NCBI RefSeq assembly: GCF_026342035.1
Contig: NZ_JAPENM010000003.1
Coordinates: 310,001-374,000, forward strand
Direction of reading: 5' to 3'
Length of the DNA stretch: 64,000 nt
DNA from: Aldersonia sp. NBC_00410
GTDB lineage: Bacteria > Actinomycetota > Actinomycetes > Mycobacteriales > Mycobacteriaceae
This document shows positions 34,880 to 44,544 of this stretch, piece by piece (positions within the stretch are counted from its first letter, which is position 1; each line of letters opens with the position of its first letter). The position numbers and the translations under genes are program-made. The notes under the pieces were generated by a model. The model was not told the DNA's origin and ran no database searches. It was given only the letters and a program-made list of their open reading frames with translations.

Positions 34880-37238
34880 GCATGTTGCCGTGCGAGACGA
34901 CCCGCTCCAGTGCCCGGAGGTCCTCTTCGAGAATCCGGAACAACCGGTACGCGCCGACGAAGGCGAGGATGCCGAGGACGCACAACACCCGCACCGCGAC
35001 GATGACCTGCGGGATGTCCTCGGGGGGTATGAACGTCACGCCGGCGACGCCGAGCAACGGCACGGACGCGGCGACCGCGAGATAGAAATTGCTGCGCCGA
35101 TCCAACCCGCGCAGCTGGCGCGCATCGTGCTCGCTGGGTTTCGCGTGCTGGAGAAAGATCGGGTAAATGCTGCGGACCATGAAGAACGCGATCAGGAAGA
35201 AGGGGTAGGCCAGCGCAATCGCTCCGCACACCACGAGCGAGCCGAGGAAATGCACATAGGCGTCGGCCGGTACATCGCCTGCGACGAGTTGCAGGGTGAT
35301 CGGAAACGTGAGACCCGCCGTCACCCAGAAGGCGAACGCGATCAGCACCGTCCAGTCCGCGACCATCAGCGTGTCGCTGCGGGCCCGCGCCAGGGTCTCG
35401 TCGTCGTAGACGCGGCCCTTGCGCAGCCCTCGGGGAACGGTGAGCACACGCCGCGCCAGGTACACCATCAGCGCGCCGGCCAGCGGAAAGAACGTCACGT
35501 TGATGATGGTGGTGATCAGCTGGAACTCGCGCTGTGCCTCGTCGGACAACCTGCTGATGATCAGCGTCTGGTTGTGATGGATGTTGTAGATGCTCGCGAG
35601 CAGGTTCGGCACCAGAAGCGCCAGCGCGACGACCGGGAAGACATAGGGCCGCAGGCGCAGCCGCCAGCTTCCCGGTGGCGGATCGACCAGGTCGCGGGCG
35701 CGGGCATCCAGGCATAGGTCGAGTTGCTGCGCGAATGTGGTGCCGTCGGCCCAGCGATCGGCGGGGTTGGGGGCGAGCGCGGTGGTCAGGACCCGGATGA
35801 GCGCGGCGGGGCAATTCGCGGGCAGTGCTGCGAGTGCACCGGCGCCGAGTCCGTTCGCCCGCTCGGCGAGCATGGCGTCGATGACCGTGTCGTCCCCGCC
35901 GGAAGCGCCCTCGTCCGGGAACGGTTTGCTGCCGGTGAGCAACTCCCAGAGCACCACGCCGAGGGAGAAGATGTCGCTGCGGGTGTCGAGATCGGCAGCC
36001 GTGCCTGCCCGGTCCGTGTGGCACGCGGCGAGCTGCTCGGGGGACATGTACGACAGCGATCCGCCGAAGTAGGCCACCGGGCTGGTGCCGGCCACGTTGC
36101 GGCTGTAGCTGATGTTGAAATCGGCGAGCTTCGGCACGCCCTCGGAGGTGAGCAGGATGTTCGCCGGCTTGATGTCGCGATGCAGCACCCCGTGCCGACC
36201 CGCGTACTCGAGCGCCTCGGCGAGCCGGCGGCCGAGCCAGGCGACCGTCTCCGGCCAGCTCAGCCCCGCGATCTCCGCACGCACGCTCGAATCGCTCGGC
36301 CGGATCTCGCCCTTCTCCTCCATCGCAGCGTCGACCGCGTCGAGCAGCAGCTGCCCGTTGCGTTGCTCCACCGGCGTTGCGCGCACCCAGCGCAGCACAC
36401 CGAGCAGCGTGCCGCCGGGCAGGAACTGCATGTAGAGCAACTTCAACCGCCGCTGCGGCAGTATTCGCTGGTCGAAGATCCGGACGATGTAGTCGTGATC
36501 GAGTCGGGCGAGGGTTTGCGGCTCGGTGCCCCGATCGGCGGACACCTTCACCGCGACCAACCGCTGCATCGAGCGTTGCCGGGCGAGGAAGACGCGCGCG
36601 AATGCACCGGCCCCGAGGACCGTGAGCAGGTCGAAATCGTCCACGGACTGGCCGACCTCGACCGACTCGAGCGGGTGTTCGACATCCTGTTCCCGCGCAT
36701 CGCCGTGGATGGCGGTTCGGGTGATGGAGCCGTACGCGTCAGTGGCCGGCCCGGCCGACTCGAATGCCGCTGTGGCCAACCCGGTCGGCTCGTACTCGGC
36801 CCCAATGGTGGCGTCCGGCCCCGGTGCGCGGCGGGTGCTCGGATCGTCGGCGTCCACGTTCAACAACTCGCTGAGCTCCGCGGCCTGCGCGGGGTATTCG
36901 CGCAGGCAGTCGGCCGGCTCGAGCTGTTCGCCGCTCTGCCTGCGGATCACGAACTCTTCGTAGACGAGATCGGCGGGCAGGGTGTTGCGCTCCAGATCCG
37001 AAAACTCGGCACAGTAGTCGGCGAGGCGTTTGCGGGTCCCGTTTCCCAACCAGCGGTGCTGCAGGTCGACGCGGATCAGGTCGGCGAGGGCATCGGCTCG
37101 CGATGATTCGGGCAGGTAGTCGCGCAGGTCGGGCGGGGTGACCGCGTCGACCCAGGCGCGCGCAAACGAGGCGACTGCATCGGTGGCTGCACCGGACTGC
37201 GTTCGCCTCGATTCGGGGGCGGCTCCGCCTGCGGTCAT
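34869..37238 (-). CDS. Membrane-anchored Ser/Thr protein kinase with DFN motif (paralogue 1)
   Basis: This ~789-residue protein has an N-terminal helical region (about 20-130, with LPADLVYEEFVIRRQSGE), a kinase domain (about 200-515) and a C-terminal block of about six membrane helices (from about 532). The kinase has the loop GAGAFARVFLARQ, Lys231, HRDIKPANILL at 353, but DFN (373-375) rather than DFG, and a ~60-residue insert before the catalytic helix. It may be active with altered Mg2+ coordination. I start at ATG 37238; ATG 37319 is possible. It resembles the kinase at 42631 along its length and overlaps the cyclase gene. Confidence 0.85.
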   Translation of the reverse strand: MTAGGAAPESRRTQSGAATDAVASFARAWVDAVTPPDLRDYLPESSRADALADLIRVDLQHRWLGNGTRKRLADYCAEFSDLERNTLPADLVYEEFVIRRQSGEQLEPADCLREYPAQAAELSELLNVDADDPSTRRAPGPDATIGAEYEPTGLATAAFESAGPATDAYGSITRTAIHGDAREQDVEHPLESVEVGQSVDDFDLLTVLGAGAFARVFLARQRSMQRLVAVKVSADRGTEPQTLARLDHDYIVRIFDQRILPQRRLKLLYMQFLPGGTLLGVLRWVRATPVEQRNGQLLLDAVDAAMEEKGEIRPSDSSVRAEIAGLSWPETVAWLGRRLAEALEYAGRHGVLHRDIKPANILLTSEGVPKLADFNISYSRNVAGTSPVAYFGGSLSYMSPEQLAACHTDRAGTAADLDTRSDIFSLGVVLWELLTGSKPFPDEGASGGDDTVIDAMLAERANGLGAGALAALPANCPAALIRVLTTALAPNPADRWADGTTFAQQLDLCLDARARDLVDPPPGSWRLRLRPYVFPVVALALLVPNLLASIYNIHHNQTLIISRLSDEAQREFQLITTIINVTFFPLAGALMVYLARRVLTVPRGLRKGRVYDDETLARARSDTLMVADWTVLIAFAFWVTAGLTFPITLQLVAGDVPADAYVHFLGSLVVCGAIALAYPFFLIAFFMVRSIYPIFLQHAKPSEHDARQLRGLDRRSNFYLAVAASVPLLGVAGVTFIPPEDIPQVIVAVRVLCVLGILAFVGAYRLFRILEEDLRALERVVSHGNMHVR

Positions 37239-37460
37239 ATCAATCGGTTCAACTCCGCCTACTAGAGGTTCTCCCGGGACTACGGCGCGACACGCGACGC
37301 CGTTCGATTCTGCGATCATCGGAGCGCCGCGCTCGGCGGCCGGGCCGCGAACGGACACCACGAAGCATAGTCGCCGCCGCCCCCGCCCGATGGCGGTGCG
37401 GCGGCGTAAGGGCTGCATGAATCTGCCGGTCGCAGCGGGTTTTGGGTGGATACTCGGTGC

Positions 37461-38843
37461 ATGCAGCAGCGCTCGGAGCGAGCGTCCTGGTGGGATGTCG
37501 ATGACACGTTCACCGCCACCGGGATCGCGCTCGCCGTGCGGTCGGGTCGGTGCGCGCCCGGCGCAACGGTCCGATCGGCGCTCGACACCATCGGCCGCGC
37601 CGATCCCGCGATCGGCGCATTCGCCTGTGTCCGGTACGAGCGCGCCGTGGCCGAGGCGGATGCGCTGGCGTCCCGAGCCGACCTCGCCGAGTTGCCCTTG
37701 GCGGGTGTTCCGATCGCGATCAAGGACATCATCGACGTCGCCGGCGAGGTGATGCACGCCGGCTCCCGGGCCGCTGCGTCACCACCCGCCGCCGCGGACC
37801 ATCCGGTGGTAGCCCGGCTCCGCGCGGCCGGTGCGATCGTGGTCGGGCAGACCACGGTGTGCGAACTGGACGCGTGGCCGTTTACCGATTCACCCGGGCA
37901 CGTCACCCGAAATCCGTGGAATCCGGACCGCACCCCGGGCGGCTCGTCCGGTGGCTCGGCGGCGGCGGTCGCCGCAGGAATGGTGCCGATCGCGCACGGC
38001 AGCGACGGTCTTGGTTCGGTGCGCGTTCCGGCGGCGTGCTGCGGCCTATTCGGGCTCAAGCCGGGCCGCGGGGTGGTGCCCGCCCAGATCGGGCGGGACT
38101 CCTGGTCGGGGATGGCGGAGAACGGGGTGCTGGCAACGACGGTCGCCGACGGCGCGCTGATGCTGTCGGTGATGGCGGGCGATCCGAGGCTGGCGCGGAT
38201 CCGGCGGCCGGGGAATCTGCGCATCGGTGTCTCGACGGCGAGCCTCTCACCGCTGGTTCGGGTTGATCCGCAATGGGCGCGGGCGGCTCGCACGGCGGGT
38301 GCGGTGCTTGGCGCGGTCGGGCATCGCGTCATCCCGGTCGACGTGCCCTATCCGAAGCTGCCGGTCGCCGTGTGCTCCCGGTGGCTGGCCAACAGTGCCA
38401 TCGACATCGAAGGTTTCGAGCGGTCTTTGGTGCAGCGGCGCAATCGAAGGCACGCGGCACTCGGCCGTCTTGTGAATAGGCTGGGCCTGGTGCGGAAGTC
38501 CGACCTGGACGAGATCGAGGAAGCGATGCGCGGTCTCTTCGACGGTATCGATCTGCTCGTGACACCGACCCTCGCGCGCCCGCCGGCGGCGGCGGTGACC
38601 TGGAGTGAGCTCTCGTGGCGGGCCAACGTCACAGCTTCGGTCCGGTACTCACCGCTCGCCGCCATCTGGAACCTGCTTGGTTGGCCGGGCGCAAGTGTTC
38701 CCGTCGGCATCCACACGGAGTCGCGCACACCGGTCGCGGCGCAGCTGATCGGTCCGCCGGGCAGCGAAGCCGACATCCTGGCCATTGCCCGGCAGGTGGA
38801 GAGCCGTCATCCGTGGGTTCGCCGCCCGCCGGGCGCACGCTGA
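37461..38843 (+). CDS. Amidase signature family enzyme
   Basis: This 460-residue amidase has the Ser-cisSer-Lys triad: Lys in [12 protein letters not shown], the cis-Ser in [16 protein letters not shown] and the nucleophile Ser in [19 protein letters not shown]. Length is normal for AS hydrolases. The substrate could be an amide or carbamate. An upstream in-frame GTG at 37446 exists. It faces the kinase gene across about 220 bases, in which I see no clear operator. Confidence 0.88.
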   Translation: MQQRSERASWWDVDDTFTATGIALAVRSGRCAPGATVRSALDTIGRADPAIGAFACVRYERAVAEADALASRADLAELPLAGVPIAIKDIIDVAGEVMHAGSRAAASPPAAADHPVVARLRAAGAIVVGQTTVCELDAWPFTDSPGHVTRNPWNPDRTPGGSSGGSAAAVAAGMVPIAHGSDGLGSVRVPAACCGLFGLKPGRGVVPAQIGRDSWSGMAENGVLATTVADGALMLSVMAGDPRLARIRRPGNLRIGVSTASLSPLVRVDPQWARAARTAGAVLGAVGHRVIPVDVPYPKLPVAVCSRWLANSAIDIEGFERSLVQRRNRRHAALGRLVNRLGLVRKSDLDEIEEAMRGLFDGIDLLVTPTLARPPAAAVTWSELSWRANVTASVRYSPLAAIWNLLGWPGASVPVGIHTESRTPVAAQLIGPPGSEADILAIARQVESRHPWVRRPPGAR

Positions 38844-38920
38844 CGCCGCGTCCGCTTCCGTTGCCGCGCTGCCGAGTCGCTTCCGTGGCGGCGGCGGGCA
38901 ATCTCTGATAGCACCATTAC

Positions 38921-39802
38921 ATGGAGCCCAGCCTGCGGGACCTGCGGTATTTCGTGGCAGTCGCGGAGCGGCTGCATTTCACCCAGGCAGCAGCGGATCT
39001 CGAGATCGGCCAGCCGACGCTGTCGCGACAGATCCAGCAACTCGAGCGCCACCTCGGCACTGTGCTCTTCGACCGCAACCAGCGTTCGGTGGCGCTGACG
39101 GTCGCCGGTCGCGAATTGCTCGTGGGGGCCCGCGCGATCCTGGCGCAATGGGAGCAAACGCGGGCCGCGCTCGCCCCGGCCGGTGACGGGATCCGGCTCG
39201 GCATGATGTTCACCCACGAGTTCGGCCTGCTCGAGCAGATGGAGCAGCGCAGTTCGAGTCCGGTGGTGGTCTACTCCTCGACGTACGCGGATCCCTCCGT
39301 CGGCCTGGACAGCCGCAAGTCCGACGTGTCGATCATCCTGCTGCCCTTGACGCGGCCGGAAAACTACCGGTGGCGCAAGGTCCGCCGAGAGCCGCGCTGG
39401 GTGCTGCTGCCGCTGAAGCACCGGCTGGCGGGCGAGTCCGAGGTTCATTTCGCCGATATCGCCGATGAACCATTCCTGGCGCTGCCCGAAGGGGCCGGGA
39501 TTCTCCGTGACTACTGGGTCGGCAACGACGTGCGTGAAGGCTCGAAGGCACGTATCTCCGGTATTGCGTCGACGGCGGACGAGCGGGTGGAGGCGGTGGA
39601 ATTGGGTGTCGGCGTCGTGCTGCTGCCCGAGTTCGCCATGCCGGCGCATCGCTGGCCGGGTACGGTCATGCGCCGCGTCGTCGATATCCCGCCCGCCGAG
39701 CTGGTACTCGCCTGGCGCGCCGACGACGACCGCGCCGCGGTCACCCGCTTCATCGACGAGATCTACGGCAATGACCCCGACGCCGAGTGGTTTCCCGAAT
39801 GA
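38921..39802 (+). CDS. LysR-family regulator
   Basis: This 293-residue LysR protein has the HTH FTQAAADLEIGQPTLSRQIQQL and a normal effector-binding domain, with GVGVVLLPEFAMP near the C-terminus. It is a single gene downstream of the amidase on the same strand, 77 bases later, and convergent with the SDR gene. Targets may be the amidase or the SDR/ALDH operon; the sequence does not decide. Confidence 0.88.
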   Translation: MEPSLRDLRYFVAVAERLHFTQAAADLEIGQPTLSRQIQQLERHLGTVLFDRNQRSVALTVAGRELLVGARAILAQWEQTRAALAPAGDGIRLGMMFTHEFGLLEQMEQRSSSPVVVYSSTYADPSVGLDSRKSDVSIILLPLTRPENYRWRKVRREPRWVLLPLKHRLAGESEVHFADIADEPFLALPEGAGILRDYWVGNDVREGSKARISGIASTADERVEAVELGVGVVLLPEFAMPAHRWPGTVMRRVVDIPPAELVLAWRADDDRAAVTRFIDEIYGNDPDAEWFPE

Positions 39803-39810
39803 GGCACGCC

Positions 39811-39854
39811 GGCTACCCGCCGGTTTTGATGCGGCTACCCACCGGTTGCGATGC
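39811..39854 (-). repeat. 22-bp tandem repeat covering the SDR stop codon
   Basis: Two adjacent 22-base units (39811-39832 and 39833-39854, 19 of 22 identical) begin GGCTACCC and end GATGC. Each encodes Ile-x-Thr-Gly-Gly-stop on the minus strand. The higher-coordinate unit is the genuine SDR terminus, and the lower is an echo after the stop. Confidence 0.8.
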
Positions 39855-40662
39855 CGCGTGCCCGTCGCTCGTAGGCCCGGCGCGCCTCGATGTCGACGTC
39901 GTCGAGGAACACGTTCTCCATTCCGCTGTGCCTGCCGAGGAACTCGACCAGCCGCGACGGCATGAAGTTCTGGCTGCGCGAGATGGCACCCGCGATCCTG
40001 GTCACCGCGATGCGGCGGCGTGGTTTCGCCAGCAGCGCCACCACGGCCGCGGCGATCTCCTCCGGCTCCGCGTTGCGAAATCCCTTGGCGCCGCCCGTTC
40101 CCGCAGTCAGTTCGGTGTTGGTGAAGGTCGGTAGCACAGCGGAGAAATGCACCCCGGTGCCGTTGTACTCCGCGCGCATCGCATCGGTGAACGCGAGCAC
40201 CGCAGCCTTGCTCGCGCTATAGGTGGCCAGCCCCGGGGTCGGCATCTCGCCGGCGATCGACGAGATGTTGATGACGTGCCCCCGCCGTCGCGGCACCATC
40301 CGCGCCGCGGCGAGCTTGCTGCCCAGGATCACCCCGTAGGTGTTGATGTCGAGAATCCGGCGCGTGACCGCGTCGGGCTCGTCGACGAGCCTGCCGCACG
40401 GCATGATCCCCGCGTTGTTCACCAGCACATCGATCGGTCCGAGTTGGCGTTCGGTGCGGTCGAGGAACGCCTCGAACGAGGTCGGGTCGGTGACGTCGAG
40501 CCGGTCGTACACCTCGAGTCCGAGCTCGGCGCCTGCCTCCTTCACCTTCGCTTCGTCGATGTCTCCGATGGCGACGTCGGCGCCGAGCCGGTGCAGCGCG
40601 GTCGCCGTCGCGAACCCGATTCCGCGCGCGCCGCCGGTGATGACGACGACCTTGCCGCTCAC
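39835..40662 (-). CDS. Short-chain dehydrogenase/reductase
   Basis: This 275-residue SDR has TGGARGIG (NAD(P) binding), DRLDVTD, NNAGIMPCG, the catalytic serine in ISSIAGEM and YSASK. An acidic residue after the second strand (AIGDIDEA) favours NAD. GTG 40662 overlaps the ALDH stop (GTGA), so the two are translationally coupled and may work in sequence on an alcohol-aldehyde pair. Confidence 0.88.
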   Translation of the reverse strand: MSGKVVVITGGARGIGFATATALHRLGADVAIGDIDEAKVKEAGAELGLEVYDRLDVTDPTSFEAFLDRTERQLGPIDVLVNNAGIMPCGRLVDEPDAVTRRILDINTYGVILGSKLAAARMVPRRRGHVINISSIAGEMPTPGLATYSASKAAVLAFTDAMRAEYNGTGVHFSAVLPTFTNTELTAGTGGAKGFRNAEPEEIAAAVVALLAKPRRRIAVTRIAGAISRSQNFMPSRLVEFLGRHSGMENVFLDDVDIEARRAYERRARGIATGG

Positions 40663-42203
40663 TTGCGCCGCGCGCCCAGCCCGAGCTTGCTGCGCAGGCC
40701 GCGGGCGTAGGCCAGACGCAGCAGGCCGAAGGCGAAGTCCGCGTTGCGCTTCTTGGCGGGGTACCAGAGTGGCTCGGATTTCATCGGCTTGAGTCGCGGT
40801 TCGGTGATGGCCTGCCGTCGGCAGTACTTCTGCAGCCCGGCCGCACCGCCCCAACGCGCGCCGACGCCGGAGTCCTTCCACCCGCCCATCGGCAGCGCGT
40901 AGCTCTGCAGGTTGGCGATGGCGTCGTTGATGTTGACCGCGCCGGCTTCGAGCTGGCGCGCCACCGACTTGCCGCGCTCGGCATCGCCGGTCCACACCGT
41001 CGCCGAAAGCCCGTATTCGGAGTCGTTCGCCAGCCGGATGGCCTCGGCTTCGTCGGCGACCTTCATCACCGGAATGGTCGGCCCGAAGGTCTCCTCGCGG
41101 ATGCACGACATGGAGTGGTCGACATCGACGAGCACTGTCGGTTCGTAGAACGTGCCCTCGCCGGTCGCCTTGCCGCCGGTTGTCACGCGCGCACCCGCGG
41201 CCACGGCTTCTTCCACATGCCGGGCGACGATGTCGCGCTGCCCGGGAGTGGCCAATGCGCCGACGTCGTATTTGAAGCTGCGGTCGTCCTTGCCCTGACG
41301 AAGTGCGCCGACGCGCTCGGTGAGCTTGGCGACGAACTCGTCGTACACCGGTGCCTCGACGTAGACGCGCTCCACCGACACACACACCTGCCCGGCGTTG
41401 ACCAGCCCACCCCAGGCGATGCCGTTGGCGGCCCGGTCGATATCGGCGTCGGCCAGCACGATCGCGGGATCCTTGCCGCCGAGTTCGAGGCTGAACGGGA
41501 TGAGTCGCTGCGCGCACGCGACCGCGATCGACCGACCGGTGCGGGTGGAACCGGTGAACTGCAGGTAGTCGACGTTGTCCACGACCGCGGCGCCGGTGGC
41601 GCCGAAACCGGTGGCCACCGCGAGCACGGGCGGCGCGCCGATCTCCGTCCAGCCGCGGCCGAACTCCACCGCGGACAGCGGCGTGACCTCGGAGGGCTTG
41701 AGGAGCACGGCGGCACCCGCGAGCAGGGCGGGGACCACGTCCATCCCGGGCATCGCGATCGGGAAGTTCCATGGGGTGATGACGCCGACCACCGGGAACG
41801 GACGGAACACCGTGGTGAGCTTCTTGATCTTGCCGAGCGGACTGTGCGCCCTGGGGTGGTCGTCGGAGAGGAACTTCTCGGCATTGCGGGCGTAGTAGCC
41901 GATCAGATCCGCCACCATCGGAACCTCGATCGAGGCGTCGCCGCGTGTCTTGCCCGTCTCGGACTGCAGCACGTCGCCAAGACGTTGCTCGTTGGCGAGC
42001 AGCCACTCCTGGAACTTGAACAGCCATTCCGCGCGACCGCTGGGCCCGAGCGCTTCCCACGCGGGCTGGGCCGCGCGCAGTTGCGCCGCCGTGCCGGCAA
42101 CCGCCTCGGCGGACTCGACCGGCACGGTACCGACGACGCGGCCATCCGCGGGGTTGTGTACTTCGATCTGGGCTGCCTGCTGCGGCGCCTGCGTCGTGGT
42201 CAC
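40659..42203 (-). CDS. Aldehyde dehydrogenase (succinate-semialdehyde dehydrogenase-like)
   Basis: This 514-residue ALDH has VITPWNFPIAMP, FTGSTRTGRSIA, the glutamate in LELGGKDPAIV and the catalytic cysteine in NAGQVCVSVERVYV. It resembles the succinic-semialdehyde group (GabD2 of actinobacteria) with a C-terminal ~40-residue basic extension. GTG at 42203 has AGGGAGG upstream. It is coupled to the SDR gene. Confidence 0.9.
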   Translation of the reverse strand: MTTTQAPQQAAQIEVHNPADGRVVGTVPVESAEAVAGTAAQLRAAQPAWEALGPSGRAEWLFKFQEWLLANEQRLGDVLQSETGKTRGDASIEVPMVADLIGYYARNAEKFLSDDHPRAHSPLGKIKKLTTVFRPFPVVGVITPWNFPIAMPGMDVVPALLAGAAVLLKPSEVTPLSAVEFGRGWTEIGAPPVLAVATGFGATGAAVVDNVDYLQFTGSTRTGRSIAVACAQRLIPFSLELGGKDPAIVLADADIDRAANGIAWGGLVNAGQVCVSVERVYVEAPVYDEFVAKLTERVGALRQGKDDRSFKYDVGALATPGQRDIVARHVEEAVAAGARVTTGGKATGEGTFYEPTVLVDVDHSMSCIREETFGPTIPVMKVADEAEAIRLANDSEYGLSATVWTGDAERGKSVARQLEAGAVNINDAIANLQSYALPMGGWKDSGVGARWGGAAGLQKYCRRQAITEPRLKPMKSEPLWYPAKKRNADFAFGLLRLAYARGLRSKLGLGARRK

Positions 42204-42305
42204 TGGGACCTCCCTGAACTCGGTTTTGAGACGTTGAGACGTGATCCGTTGCACACTCTAAGACGGCTGACCGGCAAATGGGACAGCGCGCCCGACCCCG
42301 GCGAA

Positions 42306-42602
42306 TCAGTGCACGTGCGTGTGTTCACCGTGCTCGTGCGTGTGGACGTGCCCATCGTGCGAATGCAGCCGCCGCAGCGGCGGGAGATTCTTCGGCGGCA
42401 CCTTGCGTTCGGGCAGATCCTCGAGCAGCCGGGTGGTGATGGCCGCGATCTCGGCGACCGCGGCGTCGACGGCCGGTCGGGTCGTGGCCGAGATGCTCGA
42501 CAGCCCGCCGACCTTGCGTACGTACTGCAGGGCGGCCGCCTCGATCTCCTCTGCCGTTGCCGCAGGTTCGAGTCCGCGCAGCGCGGTGATGTTTCGGCAC
42601 AT
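42306..42602 (-). CDS. DUF2277 protein with His-rich tail
   Basis: This 98-residue protein begins MCRNITALRGLEPAATAEEI, the DUF2277 hallmark, and is related to actinobacterial proteins of unknown function. Its last ~20 residues carry eight histidines (HSHDGHVHTHEHGEHTHVH), which could bind Zn, Ni or Cu. The ATG at 42602 is six bases after a TACTGT, so it may be transcribed leaderlessly although it follows kinase 2. Confidence 0.82.
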   Translation of the reverse strand: MCRNITALRGLEPAATAEEIEAAALQYVRKVGGLSSISATTRPAVDAAVAEIAAITTRLLEDLPERKVPPKNLPPLRRLHSHDGHVHTHEHGEHTHVH

Positions 42603-42608
42603 ACCCCA

Positions 42609-42614
42609 ACAGTA
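42609..42614 (-). promoter_or_regulatory. -10 element of a leaderless DUF2277 transcript
   Basis: Minus-strand TACTGT ends six bases before the ATG at 42602. It lies in the 28-base gap after the kinase stop at 42631, so DUF2277 can be expressed separately. Confidence 0.45.
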
Positions 42615-42630
42615 GGTCGGTTCGGGCAGA

Positions 42631-44544
42631 TCAGACACCCGCCGCGACCACCCGCTGCAGCGCGCGCAGGTCGGCTTCCAGTGTCCGGAACAGCCAGTAG
42701 ACGACCACGAACGCGGCGACGGCGCACACGCACAACCAGCGCATCGGTCCGATGATCAGCGGCAGCTGGCCCGGCAGCAGGAAACTCACCCCGGCCAGCA
42801 CCGCGATCATCGGCACCGCCGCGGCGATTCCGAGATAGACGGTGGCGCGGCCGCCGAGCGCGTGCAGCCGTCGGGCGTCGTCGGCGGTCAGGTGCCCCCG
42901 GCCGTGCCGGAGCAGAGTTGGGTATTCGACCCGCACACACCAGAAGGTCACCAGGAAGAACGGATACGACACCGAGATCGCGCCGCACACCACCAGGGTG
43001 ACCAGCAGGTGCAGCAGCATTGTGGGCGGTAGATCGCCGACCACGAGGAGTCCGGTGACGAACACCGTGCCTGCCACCACCCAGCCGGCGAATCCGATCA
43101 GCGAGGCCCGGTCGCCGACCGTCAGGATGTTTGCGCGGGTGCGGGCCAGGGTTCGCTGGTCGTAGCGGCGACCGTGGCGCAGCCCGTGCGGGACCAGGAT
43201 CGCGTGCCTGCCCAGGTAGAGCAGCAGTCCGAACACGATCGGGTAGAACGGCCAGTCGACGAAGTTGCCGATGGTCTCGAGGCTGTGGTGCTGTTCGGCG
43301 GTCAGCGCAGGGTCGATCAGCCGGCCGTTGTGGTTGTTGTTGTAGAGCACCGCGCCGAAATTGCCGACCGCGCCGGCCAGGGTGGCGACGACGACCGTCC
43401 ACGGCGCGAGGCGACGCTGCCAGCTCCTGGCCGGCGGATCGACGAGGTTGCGGGCCCGCACATCGAGGCAAAGGTCGAGCTGCGTGGCGAGTTCGCGACC
43501 GCGTTCCGGGCGGTCCGCCGGATCGGGGGCCAGGCAGCTGAGCAACACCCGGCGCAGCGCGGCGGGGCAGTCGGGCGGCAGGTCGGCGAGCACCCGGTCT
43601 TCGATCGGACGGTCCCGCAGTGCGAGCTGGTGGTCGATGGCGGTGGGCAGCCCGGCCGGGCCCGGGTCCGGCTCGTCGGCGTCGGCACCGAAGGGACGGC
43701 GCCCGGTGAGCAGTTCCCACAGCATCACCGCGAGCGCGTACAGATCCGAGCGGGTGTCGAGGTCCGCGGCGCTGCCCGACCGGTCGGGATGTGCGGCGGC
43801 GAGCTGCTCGGGCGACATATACGACAGCGAGCCACCGAAGTACCGCAATGGATGCGCATCGTGCACGTGTTCGTCGAAGCTGATGTTGAAGTCGGCGAGT
43901 TTCGGTGCGCCCTCGGCGGTAAGCAGCACGTTGGCCGGTTTGATGTCGCGGTGCAGCACGCCGCGGCGGTTGGCGTAGTCGAGCGCGTCGGCGAGCCGGC
44001 GACCGAGCCAGGCGACCGCTTCGGGCCAGCTCAGCCCCGCGATATCGGCCCGGCTGCGCGATTCGCTCGGCCGGATCCCGCCGCGGTCGGCAAGTTCGGC
44101 GTCGATCGCGTCGAGCAGCAGCTGCCCGGTCCGCGCATGGGGCGGGGTGTCGCGCACCCGGCGCAGCACGCCGAGCAACGTGCCGCCCGGCACGTACTGC
44201 ATATAGACGAGCTTGAGCCGGTCGTGCTCGATCAGGCGCTGGTCGAACACCCGGACGATGTGGTCGTGGTCCAGATGCGCCAGGGTCTGCGGTTCGCTGC
44301 CATGGTTGTGTGAGATCTTCACCGCGACGAGGCGTTGCATCGACCGTTGCCGGGCGAGGAAGACGCGGGCGAACGCGCCTCGGCCGAGGGCGGTCAGCAG
44401 GTCGAAGTCGTCGATCCGGGCACCCGCGTCGATGATCTCGAGCGCACCGTCGAGGTCGCCGCCGCCGGTGGCACCCCGCCGGTCCGGCACGACCAGCGCG
44501 GTGGCCGTCCCGCCGCCACTACCGGTGTTCGCCAGGGTCTCCAT
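42631..44544 (-). CDS. Membrane-anchored Ser/Thr protein kinase with DFN motif (paralogue 2)
   Basis: This 637-residue protein shares its layout with the kinase at 34869: a short low-complexity N-terminus, a kinase domain (about 46-365) and about six C-terminal membrane helices. Glycine loop GRGAFARVFLARQ, Lys76, HRDIKPANVLL at 198, and DFN (218-220) in place of DFG; FARVFLARQRSMQRLVAVK is identical in both. The long N-terminal helical region of paralogue 1 is missing. The two genes lie 5.4 kb apart on one strand and probably arose by duplication. Confidence 0.87.
   Translation of the reverse strand: METLANTGSGGGTATALVVPDRRGATGGGDLDGALEIIDAGARIDDFDLLTALGRGAFARVFLARQRSMQRLVAVKISHNHGSEPQTLAHLDHDHIVRVFDQRLIEHDRLKLVYMQYVPGGTLLGVLRRVRDTPPHARTGQLLLDAIDAELADRGGIRPSESRSRADIAGLSWPEAVAWLGRRLADALDYANRRGVLHRDIKPANVLLTAEGAPKLADFNISFDEHVHDAHPLRYFGGSLSYMSPEQLAAAHPDRSGSAADLDTRSDLYALAVMLWELLTGRRPFGADADEPDPGPAGLPTAIDHQLALRDRPIEDRVLADLPPDCPAALRRVLLSCLAPDPADRPERGRELATQLDLCLDVRARNLVDPPARSWQRRLAPWTVVVATLAGAVGNFGAVLYNNNHNGRLIDPALTAEQHHSLETIGNFVDWPFYPIVFGLLLYLGRHAILVPHGLRHGRRYDQRTLARTRANILTVGDRASLIGFAGWVVAGTVFVTGLLVVGDLPPTMLLHLLVTLVVCGAISVSYPFFLVTFWCVRVEYPTLLRHGRGHLTADDARRLHALGGRATVYLGIAAAVPMIAVLAGVSFLLPGQLPLIIGPMRWLCVCAVAAFVVVYWLFRTLEADLRALQRVVAAGV

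Noticed and set aside
37319-37757. Long N-terminal extension of kinase 1
   Set aside because: The extension is antisense to the amidase start and has no kinase or domain similarity.
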